Origin: Thuidium tamariscinum
Lineage: Eukaryota > Streptophyta > Bryopsida > Hypnales > Thuidiaceae
Direction of reading: 5' to 3'
Length of the DNA stretch: 64,000 bases
NCBI GenBank assembly: GCA_947034885.2
Contig: OX344749.2
Span: 10,369,501 to 10,433,500, forward strand
Shown here: positions 12,463 to 23,000 of the stretch, piece after piece
Layout: each line of letters starts with the position of its first letter
Position numbering within the stretch: position 1 is the first letter of the stretch
Made by a program: the position numbers and the translations under genes
Notes under the pieces: model-generated
The model's input: the letters and a program-made list of their open reading frames with translations, nothing else
What the model was told of the DNA's origin: nothing
Database searches by the model: none

Positions 12463-14635
12463 GTTGGGGGATTAAAAAAATGTTCATTTTTTTCCATTTG
12501 AAGAGTGGATAGCTTTGTTGTCCCTTTTCAATGACTATCCGCTCAAAAGACCCCCTTACAAATTTAACCCATAATGAACTTAGAAGGTTGCTCATTCAAA
12601 TGGGCCAAAATTGCCTAGAACTTGAACATTTTTCTTGCTCACTTTTTATTGAGATTGGATGGGATGTACTTGTAGGATTTGAAATTCACCTCAAAAGCTT
12701 TCAAATAATTAATTCACATAGGTTAGGAGATATTTAAATTTGAAGTTTTATTTGGATTAATAGAAATATACAACAACGTACTTTGAAGGAAAATATCTTT
12801 GTATGAATATTTTCATAATGATGTCTTCTTGAGTTCAATGAAAGATAAGAGAGTTGAAAATGTACATGTAAAATTTCAAAATATTTCAATCATTTTTCAA
12901 TTTTTAATAGAGTTTAGAATGCAGAGTATTTGTTGGAATGGGAGTCTTGTTTGCAAGAAAAAAGAATGGGACACTTATCTTCTCCTTCAACCAATGAAAG
13001 TAGTGTGTGAATATGAAAATGTGAGCATGAGAGCCTTTAGCATATGTATAAGTAGAAAATTTTTAGTTCATATCCAAGTCAAATTCAAAAAATTAAGCTA
13101 CAAATTATACTACACCACTTAATTTTTAAAAATTCCATAAAGAGGAGTTTAACTTGGAATTTGATGAAACCATTTCCATTGGATTTATAGTGCAATATAT
13201 CTTTTTTTAATCCAAAATTTGACAATGATTGTCTCAAAAAAGGAGAAAGTGACCAAAATATGATCACTTAGGTCATTAGGGGATAAGGACCAATGAGAGT
13301 CCATATTTCCAAAATTGTGAAGATGGATAATAAAATGCAATTTAAAAAAATGATTTAATGATGACTCTAAAATAATAGTTGTCAAAATGTAATCCATAGA
13401 TCATATCCATAAGGTTAGATTCACTAGTACACAAACTAATCTTTTTCAATAAAATTTGAAGCCAAAAATAAAAGAAATCCTTCTAAAATTGATTGAAGGT
13501 TGAATATTTTTTTATTTTTATAAGAATAATGTTTTCAAGTTCAAAATATTGAATTCTAATCATAGTAATTTTTGAAGATCTCTATTCTATATTTTTATTC
13601 TATAAGGGATCATTTTTGAACTAAAAAAGTTTTTTTTTGAGGTCAAACCTACTAGTACCTTTGCTTTTTAGAATATTTGCAAATAAAAGCCTTTAGAATC
13701 TATACCTTATAAAAGTTTTAAAAACTAACATGAAAACCTCAAAATAATTGATGGATGAAAAAATGTATTTTTGTTTGCTTGAAATGCATTTGTGTTCATT
13801 TGTTGTTCAAACCATGAAAACTATTTTTTTAAGTTAACATCTATAATTTATTGAATTAAAAATACTTTAATAAATCTATTTAGATCATGAAATTTTCTAT
13901 GAAAAAAACAAAATTGTTGAGAAAAGGTGAAGATTGCAATGAATCAGGGATCAAAGGCAACCCAATATTTGTTCTTAGTCCATTCCTACAAAATTTTCAT
14001 CCCCTCTTTTGTGGAATTTTCCCCTTGTAGAACAAAAACGCAATTAATTAATGTATCAATTTTATTTAAGTAGGTATATAAATTAAGAAAGACACTCAAT
14101 TTTTTTATGCTTTGCCCATACATGTGACATCAGTGGCAACTAGTGGCATGAGCTACAGAGTTAATGCACTTTTCTAGTGCAAAGAACATATTTCCAATCC
14201 TCCATTTGAATGCTTGTAGCAAATTATCCCCAAAGTATTTTTTGGAAAAAAATTTGATCTAAGTAGTAGACAAGAGATCCTTTCTAAATACCTCCTTCCA
14301 AAAAAATGTTCCTAGCAACTTCTTTGTGCCCTTGAATTTGGAGTGACACTAGTTACGCCACCATTTGGCACCTTAGGCATTTAGGAAATAAAAATTCAAT
14401 GTATTTGTGAGAATATAATCTTTTGGTAAAATTTCACACCAGTAGGAGGCCACAAGACTATACAATAGTAGTGCAATTATATAATTTTAAGAAAATTGGA
14501 AATGATGGGGCACTATTAGTGCCGTATCACATTGGTGACTTCAACAAAAAAGAACTTAAAGTAATAGTTCCTTTAATTATCTTTTCTGTTAGGGAGATGA
14601 TTTAAGAATAAATCTATTTATTTATAAGATGCATT
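12463..14635. other. AT-rich intergenic, no gene supported
   Basis: The longest frame, 107 residues at 12799-13122, is AT-driven. It has no recognisable motif, no Kozak-like context and no partner exon, so I leave it uncalled. At 12500-12555 there are words (GTGGATAG, CTATCCGCTCAAAAGAC) related to the hairpin at 10126-10199. Confidence 0.5.
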
Positions 14636-14639
14636 TTTG

Positions 14640-15690
14640 ACCTAACACTACAAAGGTCCTAACAAAGCATCTCATTGCTTCATTGGATGTTCCATTAACC
14701 TTTATAGTATTAGAGTTGTCTTTCACAAAAATGTCTAAAATTGTTGGTTTCTAGTGCATTGAATGAAATTGAAATATTGAAACAATTTTTAAGCTTTCAA
14801 ACATACAAATTTGTACTAGACATCTAAAGGAATTTGTGGGAATTTTTTAATTCTATTTAAATGTATTGTTTGCAAGATTATAACATATGAAGTTTGAAGA
14901 AAAGAAAGTGGACCTAAATCTAAGAGGATCAAGAAAATTTTGACTCAAATTTTTGGAAAAAGAAACACTATTCAACTCTAGAAACTTACACCATTGGATA
15001 AATAGTCATGTTAGTCTCTTTTATACCAATTTGAAAAAATAATATAGATGTCTATTAATACCCCAAATCATCTTGCACTAAGAAAATGTCAAAAAAAGCA
15101 ACTACATGATAAAATTTCAAATTTTTTGGAAGATTTCTAAAAAGAATCAATATTACATTGGTCAATAGAAATGTTTTAAGAAAAGAGATTAAAAAAATAT
15201 ATAAATCTCATGACTTAAATTGGAATATGACATGTTGATGATAAAATTGTTCTAAAACTACCATTTTTATTGCATTGAATGAAAAATTAGAAAATAGAGT
15301 TTTTTTTTCATCTTTGACTATATACTATTTTTCTTTAGTACTATGAGAATGTGTAGAAAAATTTCAATCCATTTTATTCCATAGATTATGAGATATATAA
15401 GCTTTCAAAGCTATTGAAAAAAAAAATTCACAACTTTCTGTATTGCATGTTTGATTTCTTTCCCTCTCTATTAGCATGCTACTCAAATTGCTTATAAATT
15501 TTTGAGCCCTACAATTTTTTATTTGAGCTTCTTATTGGAAAAAAATTATATTTTCATGAAAATTATATAATACTAAATCTTTGGTAAAAATTTCACTTTC
15601 ATCCATTTAAAATGACTTTGTATCAACTTATCTAAGCATTCAATTGGCTTTATGGGAGTTTATTCTCCCTCAGAGGTTAGCCTTGGATCT
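14640..15690 (+). repeat. ~1.1-kb dispersed repeat, family L, copy 2
   Basis: The block is colinear with 6630-7655 and 43090-44120, diverged by substitutions and indels. Shared anchors are TAGTGCATTGAATGAAATTG, TTTGACTCAA, ATTCAACTCTAGAAACTTA and the late TTCATTTTTCTTTAGTACTATGAGAA-type segment. It is non-coding and its ends are approximate. Confidence 0.5.
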
Positions 15691-16343
15691 TCAAAATGTT
15701 GTTCCAAACTACCAACGTGAATACAAATTATGTGAAAAAAAGTGAAATTTTTATTGAAATTACTACCATGAAAAGAAACCAATAAACAAAGAAATTAATG
15801 TTGTAACGTCAAACTTCTAGAAATGGTCCACATCCAAATCTCAAATTGGACCATATACAAATCTTAAATCAATAAATTCATCACCCTATAATTGTTAGTC
15901 CTATAATTAAGGAGATAAATTCTTGTTTTTTTTTAAATGAAAGGTTTTATTCATTACTAAAACAAATCCTAAACTACTTTTTTCAATTGTAATAAAATAT
16001 TGAATAATATCTAGGGGTAGAATTTTCTAAAAGTCATAAAATGTCCTCTTTCATTTGATATATCTTTTTATACTTCTTTCAAATTGCATTTGAAAATTTA
16101 TTTAAAATTACTTTGTGAAAGTGATTGCAATGCATAATAGCATGATAATCTATCTTGTGCATTGAATTGTCTTCAATCTAAATTGCAATTTAATCCCACC
16201 TTTGCATTTATGAGTTGCAAAGAAAGATCAAAAGCTTTTTAGCACCACTTTAGATTCAAAAAGCATTTGACTCCTCTATATAGCTTAAAGTTGCACAAGT
16301 GAAATCTAACTTAAACCTCATTTGAAGAAAAGGAACATTCAAT
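15691..16343. other. AT-rich intergenic, no gene seen
   Basis: Nothing supported was found on either strand. Confidence 0.5.
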
Positions 16344-16675
16344 GCATAAGAGGATTTTCAGCTACTGTACAAGACTGTGAGTTCCCAAACACTGGGAACG
16401 TTGGGAACGCGATGCTGATGTGGTCGAGCGACTGCCACGTCAGAAAATTATTAAATTTTATTAAATTTTAAATATTTTTTTGAATAGAAAAATATTTTTT
16501 TAAATCATTTTTTTTTTCTCTTTAATACATTCTGAAGTTTTTTGAAAAAAAAAATTTAATTTTTTTTTCAAAATTCAAAAATTCAGACCAGCAGGGGGCT
16601 GGTCTGCAACAGTGGGAACAATTTCGGGGAACACCCCTGAAACTGTCTCTTGGGGGCCCAAAAATCCTCTTATGC
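16344..16675. mobile_element. GC-tipped MITE, family CATTAGA, diverged copy
   Basis: The terminal inverted repeats are GCATAAGAGGATTTT and AAAATCCTCTTATGC. The left interior carries GACTGTGAGTTCCCAA and then GTGGTCGAGCGACTGCCACG (an inverted pair of ACGT-type motifs). The middle is A/T homopolymer-rich, and the right side is GC-rich with CAGCAGGGGGCTGGTCTG and a GGGAACA run. The same architecture is at 51719-51992, 57669-57943, 58615-58874 and 61369-61655. Confidence 0.75.
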
Positions 16676-17169
16676 TATTATATAGTTGCATGAAATCATA
16701 TTCTATTATCATTTTTATAAAATATACGACTCAAATAAGAATTTTAGTGCAATCTTAAATAAAATTTGAAGGATAAACAAAATGAAGTATAGAACTTTAT
16801 GACTTTAAATCAACTTTAATAATCTATGAAAGCTTAAGATGAATAAAAAAAATTTAATATTTAATGGGCATGTTAAAATTCATTCATTGTTTAAACATAC
16901 ACAATTGTGTCAATTAGAAGTAAACATGATTTCTAAAAAAATTTTAAAATGGAATCCAACTTAAGGAATATGATAATAACTATAATTAATTTAAAATTTC
17001 AAAGATCAGGGATTCATTATTTTAATGTGACTATTCTCACTATATTGTAGAAAATATATTTTATATAGAAAAAAATTACTTTTAAATTGGTTGAAGGACA
17101 ATATGTAGCGGGTTTTTTGTTTTGTTTTTTAAATTGAAAAAATCAGAATATCTATCTAAATTCTTCAAG
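16676..17169. other. AT-rich intergenic, no gene seen
   Basis: Nothing supported was found on either strand. Confidence 0.5.
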
Positions 17170-17750
17170 ATTACGTAATCCCTAAATGTCTTCACTCTTT
17201 TTTAGAATTGATGTTTTTGAAAAAATCATCACAAAAACAATATTTTGGAATTGATATTCAAATTAAATTTTAGATTCCATCCTTATGGTTAGATTCACCT
17301 ATACTATCACCATTATTTTTCTATAAATTTTGAAAGGGAATTTTTTTAATTAATTCTAAATACAAGTTCTAGTAAAAATATAGTCATTTTTTGAGTAAAA
17401 TTTGTTGGAATGGATTTGAAATGAGGTTCTCTTAACATGGTGATTTTTTGAAATTTGTATGTTCTTTAAATCTATGACTTCATTTGTGCAAATCCAAATT
17501 CATGTCCAAATTTTGAATTAAAGTGAAAGCAATCTTGGCTTAGTCAACAACTTAACATACTACCACATTTGTAATTTTAGAAAACGTCTACTCTAATAAC
17601 ACCAAATCCAATCATTAGATGGGACAACAACTTGATAAAGTATCTCTTCAAATTAGGATGACTTTCTTCTAAGCTATAATGATAAAGAAACAAGAGTAAA
17701 TGGACCTTGGAGCTTTCAAACGTTGAGGAATATGATGTCAAAAACACTTT
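17170..17750 (+). repeat. Dispersed repeat, family TTAA-R (copy 2), holding an empty TTAA site
   Basis: The block is colinear with 50286-51108. It starts at TAATCCCTAAATGTC (50287 copy: TAATCCCTAAGTGTC). At 17466-17469 it has a single TTAA, followed by ATCTATGACTTCATTT. The 50-kb copy has a 221-bp element between two TTAAs at exactly this point, so this copy represents the uninserted state. Confidence 0.7.
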
Positions 17751-19244
17751 TTGGTTCTAAAAGATGAAATCAAAAAGTACATTATTTGCATGCACGTATT
17801 AAAGTTAACTTTTATATCTTACTACCTTCTATATTATGTTTTCCTTTTATTTCTATTAAGTAACCATATTTAATAATCAATGGAGTTACAATTCACCAAT
17901 CAAGATTGTACAAACTTTTATTAATTCAATGCTTGATTCAATGTAATAATCTATTCAATGTTGGATATTTAGAATAAAACATATGGTGGTGGAAAGTTGA
18001 TTGTAACTGTTCATCTAGCTTGGAAACCTGAAACTCAAGGGAGGAACAAAATGTAATCCATTCCATTATATTTGTTGCATGCTTGCAAATTCTAATGTAG
18101 ATAAGAATTTAAAGACTTCTTAAGCTATAGGATATCTTCTAATCCATCCTAAAAGTGAAGGAAGAAGATTGAACAAAACAACATATGAAATTCAATTTAG
18201 CTACATGTTTAGAGTGTAATAGTTTTTTCTTTCTCTCTCTATGACAATATGGATTAGAAAAGATTCCTAAAGCTTATAAGGGCTTTACATTGAAAAACAC
18301 CTTTGAATTTACAAGGTTGCAATGAAACTTTCATAAAGGTGGATTTCACTTTGTTTCTCCTTCAAGTTTTAAGTAGGATGAACTCAATCCATGATCAACT
18401 TCCAACCTCCATATTTTATATTCTAAGCCTCCAATGTTTGGATAGATTAATATATTGAATCAATATTGATTTGTATAGTCTTAATTGGTGAGATATGATT
18501 CCATTGATTATTTATTAAATATGTTTATTTAGAGGAAGTCAATAGAAAATGCAATATAAAAACAAGATTATCAACCAAAGAAATGTTTTAGGATTGAAGG
18601 ATACATCTATTGAAGGATTAGTAACACTGTTTACTAATTGGGTCAGGTTTCTATTGCATTATTGAGACATGGATCCCTACAAATGATCAAAACTGTTTCA
18701 TGTGGCTACTCAACCAACCACAATACTTGAATTAACAAATGCATCCCTCCCAAATATCTAGCAAAACATTATACCTTCCCAATTTAGGGAGGAATAATTT
18801 TATTTGTACGTTGTTACATATATAAAAGGTAGTATTCAACGTGTTTTTTTGAACAATAATTGCTACCAACCTTTGTAACTTAGTGCAAGCATATGTGCTT
18901 GGTAATGATTTGCACCCATGGACCATTAAAATTTTGGAGTACATAACATAAATTAGAACTTTGGGATGAGATATAACATCAGCACACTATTGCTTTCCAC
19001 TTGCATTTTAATCAACATCATCATATAATTCTAAGACTGTTTTACTGCTGAAATGTTGGTGATATTTGTAAATGGAAAAATGATTAATTGTGGCTTTTTT
19101 TTGGACATAAGCATGTTGATCGAACAACACACTGCAAGAGTTCTCCATCAGATAGAAACGGGTTGATTTCACGATAAAGTAACAACTTGTCACTGTCACA
19201 TATCGAACCCACAACCACACCATTTGGTTTGGGTACCTTTCCAT
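17751..19244. other. AT-rich intergenic upstream of the NPF gene
   Basis: No gene was found on either strand. Minus-strand frames at 18732-18944 and 19008-19310 have no recognisable features, and the second runs into the TIR element that follows. Confidence 0.5.
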
Positions 19245-19246
19245 TA

Positions 19247-19560
19247 AGGTAGGAGGTCCATAAACTAGTAATCTAAGGTCTGGAACTAAATTTTCGTGGA
19301 AGTGGAACATCTTGAAATATTTTTCAATACATTTTCCTTGAGAGACAATAGGAACAGGCTTCTAATCCAAGTTGTTTCATAATTTTTGGAGCTTTGTGGA
19401 ATTAGATACAAATATTTGAAGTTGAAAAAAAGTGTTCATTTGTGGTCATCAAAATCACTCACCTCTTCAAATGTGCAAATTTGGTACATTGAAGAAAGAA
19501 AAATGTACCTTTGAGTTCTAATCGCTTTTAATGTCTTGTCAAAATTCAAGCCTCCTACCT
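19247..19560 (+). mobile_element. TA-flanked TIR element, family X, copy 1
   Basis: The ends are AGGTAGGAGGTCC and (reverse complement) AGGTAGGAGGCTT, with TA on each outer side (19245-19246 and 19561-19562). The 314-bp interior aligns colinearly with 32541-32853, sharing GGAACATCTTGAAATATTTT and AAATTTGGTACATTGAAGAA. A shorter relative of its centre lies near 63105-63200. It is non-coding. Confidence 0.75.
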
Positions 19561-19599
19561 TACCATCCAGTAGTTTAGGGTCATCTTGGATCAAATGAG

Positions 19600-19978
19600 G
19601 GCAAAACATCCATTCTCGCACCTATTCCTTGCAGTGGACTATAGATTCACCCAAATGTGTCAGTAGACTTCCCTTAATGTGTTCGCCACATGTATGATTG
19701 TAATTTGTTGACACAACTGAAGGACACATAGGGAAATTTGGTTGGCTGAGTACTGATTTTCGTAGGGTTCAGTTTTTGGGGCACCTACAAGACGGTTCCA
19801 GAGGTCTAGGGAGCCAACAATTTGAAAATTTGTAGAAATTACATACTATATCTGATTTTTTATTTTTTTTTGAATATTCATGATTTTCACTCGATAATAC
19901 TAGAAAAATATCATTTTTAGAAAATGTTGCCTCCAACTATGCTGAATTCCTTATTTGGACGGTTTTGGGTGTTTCCAC
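19600..19978 (+). repeat. Repeat block Y, copy 1, ending in the NPF leader
   Basis: This block aligns with 31347-31729. Similarity is weak at its left end but almost perfect over the last ~50 bp (19928-19978, beginning TGCCTCCAACTATGCTGAAT). Here it stops about 65 bp before the first in-frame ATG of the NPF gene. In the other copy it abuts a CpG-rich segment instead. It may be a mobile-element end, or a duplicated promoter and leader. Confidence 0.7.
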
Positions 19979-19989
19979 TGTACTTGTGA
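19939..19989 (+). promoter_or_regulatory. Possible upstream ORF in the NPF leader (16 codons)
   Basis: An ATG at 19939 opens a 16-codon frame ending in TGA at 19987-19989, 53 bp before the candidate NPF start. Its first 13 codons are nearly unchanged in the copy of block Y at 31690, where the frame continues instead of stopping. It would act as an upstream ORF only if transcription begins before 19939, and nothing in the sequence shows that. Confidence 0.25.
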
Positions 19990-20042
19990 CTTTGGAAATC
20001 GTGACTTTGAAATTGTTCAAGATTCCATTCGAATTGCAAAAC

Positions 20043-23000
20043 ATGGATGTCGAGAGCAACAAGGTGCTTCCCGGGCGTAGCATCAAATGCCAAACAACTA
20101 CTAAGCGATTTCCACTGGCTCGGATGGTGAGCTTGGCCCAAGATGGGTCCGTTGACATTCGGGGGAGGCCTGCCAACAAGATAACTACAGGGCGTTTTAA
20201 AGCCAATGCTTTCATCATTGGTACTTCTAAACACCAACTCGAACTAAACAATGTTCTAGAGAAATTAAATTACATACGCATGAACAAACGCTTTCAAATG
20301 CACAAGTACTCATCATTGAATCGATTGTGTTAAATTTGAGAAAGATATGTTATGGCATAAATTTTCTTCATCCTTGCTTCTTTAAATCCATCTTCAAAAG
20401 CCTTTATTTTTCACAAATATTGATTGATTTGGTGATGGCCCGTGTGAATAGGAATTGAAATTGGGGAGAGGCTGGCGTTTTATGGAATTTCTGCGAATCT
20501 GGTGACGTATCTCACCCACGTATTACATGAGGGGACGGAGAAATCGGCTACCAATGTGAACAATTGGATAGGAACAACGTTCATTGCACCTCTATTAGGG
20601 GCTTTCCTTGCTGATGCATTTTGGGGACGTTTTTTGACCATCCTCATATTTGGAACAATCTATTTAGTAGTAAGTTCAAGCTACACTACACAACTCTATC
20701 ACTTTCTTGAAAACAATGCAGTCTTGAAATTGGACAATTAGAGCAACAAACACTACATCAAAGGGACAAAGGTTGAGAGGTTATGAATTTGTACCTATCA
20801 AATCATTATATTATTAGTTTCTTGCAATTAAATTGATGAAAATTGATGGCCTCTTCACCTTTGGCCATAGTGTGAATTGAAGTGCCCCTAAGATTCATCA
20901 CTAAATGATGGTCTTTTAAAAGTTAGGCTAAAAATAAGGCTAGAAATGATTGATCTATTACTTTTTGAGTTTAAAAGTTCTGTTAGCAAAATTGTACAAA
21001 AGATGTACTATAGCATGCATTCCAAAACTTTTGTTGGACAACAAACTAACTCAATCAACTTCATGGTGAGAACAATTACATTAAATTTCCGTGTGGGTTT
21101 GTTGTCATGAAGGGCTTGATAGTATTGACACTATCAGTGACGATACCCGTGTTCAAGCCTCCCGACTGTGTGAGCCCAAGTGATTCAAATTGTGTCCCCG
21201 CGACCCCGGGGCAAGTCGCATTTTTTTACTTTGCCCTCTACCTTATGTCCCTCGGCGGAGGTTGCATGAAGCCCTGCATTGCCGCGTTTGGTGCCGATCA
21301 GTTTGACGAGGAGGACGAGTGTGAAAATGAGATGAAGAAGTCGTTCTTCAACTGGTGGGTGTTTGGAATCAGTGTGGGCGCACTGGTCTCAGCGACGGTG
21401 TTCGTGTACGTGCAAGAGGACATTAGTTGGGGGTGGGGCTTTGGGACACCGACGGTCCTCATGGCGATTTTCCTCATGCTTTACGTTGTGGGGACGAGAT
21501 TCTATCGTCACAAGAGACCCTGCGGAAGCCCGTTGACTCAAATTAGCCAGGTGATTACCGCAACCGTACGAAAGTTCCGCCTCCGAGTTCCGGAGGATCC
21601 AATGGAATTGTACGAGTTAACAGACAAAGAGACGTTGCAAGACGGAACACGGCTAATTCCGCACACAAATACAATGAGGTATGGCCCATGTGTTCGTGTC
21701 TTTCACGTAGCTCAAATCTCTTAAATTTGGGGTACCTGCGTTAAGGTAAGGTGGGTACATGCAAAAGCGCCACGTTCCTAAAAGTGCCATCTACAATGCA
21801 CATACATTTCAAAAATCAGCCATGTTCATGGATTGTAGATGACGCTTTCAGAAATAGACTTTGATCATTACTCATAACTTTTGCATATGGTATCCAAATC
21901 CCGTGTTCTTTAGTTCGTTTGAACATGCTTTCACTTGCCAACAAGACTACATGAAAATCTGAACAAGACAATCACAGTAACTAGGCATAGTATGAATAAG
22001 TGGCGCTTTTGGGTGTGCCCACCTTATGTACACTTGAAAGTGACACTCTCCTAATTGCAACACCTATCTAGAGTTGTCCTCCATTTCAAGCTTCAAATCT
22101 TAGACAATTGCACATAGATTTCACAATTAGGATAGTGTCACCTTTTAGGTGTATATATTTTAATCCTCACTTGATTTTCTTAGATTGTTGGTATACCCCT
22201 AAAGAACAAATCTACAACCACAAAGGTAAACTTCAACTTGTTCCACTTTGTATAATTCCATTTTGAGAGTACATATGAAAGAAATAATTTATTTTTTTAT
22301 TTCTCAGAGATGGAATCAAATATTCTATGAGGCAAAAAGTTTAAAAAGAAGATTTTCATTTGTATCTTGACATTTCATGTTATAAGACTTCAAGGGCCCT
22401 CTTTTAACATGATTTTTTGCAATATAGTGTATAGATAATGACTTTATATATTACAACACGGAGGTCAAAGTCTAGATAAATGGAATAAAGTAAGAAAATT
22501 TGATTTTCGTTATATTATAGTTTGTCAAAGAGAATTTAAATACAAGATAAAAACAAGAACTAAATTGTCAATAGATCTAAGATGAAATTGAAACACACGA
22601 AATAGTAATAATGGTGAGATTATTCTAGTAGGTAATGAAAAATTGAGTTAAAAAATGAATCTTAAATGTTTTCTTTCAACAAGATGCTAAAATTGTTTTC
22701 AAAACGAAGCCTTTCACGACTTTGACATTACAATTGGTATGGAATGAATAAGAAAAACAAAAAATTCTAAGAGAAGTACATTAGAGGAAATATTATTTCA
22801 ATTATTTTATTTTTTTGTAATTTGGCAAGTTCAACATTTTGAGTTGAGGATGGTAGAACTTAATTACTAAGGCAACAATTAAATTGAAATTTCCAAAGCT
22901 AATTTATTTTCTTATTTTACAAGAATTTTCTTAAAAAATGTACAAAAATGTTGGATTTTAGGTACTTGATAAAGCTTTCATTTGTTTGTGAAGGAGATAA

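Noticed and set aside
12799..13122. 107-residue plus-strand frame
   Set aside because: No domain, no copy elsewhere and no splice context. Expected by chance in 64 kb.
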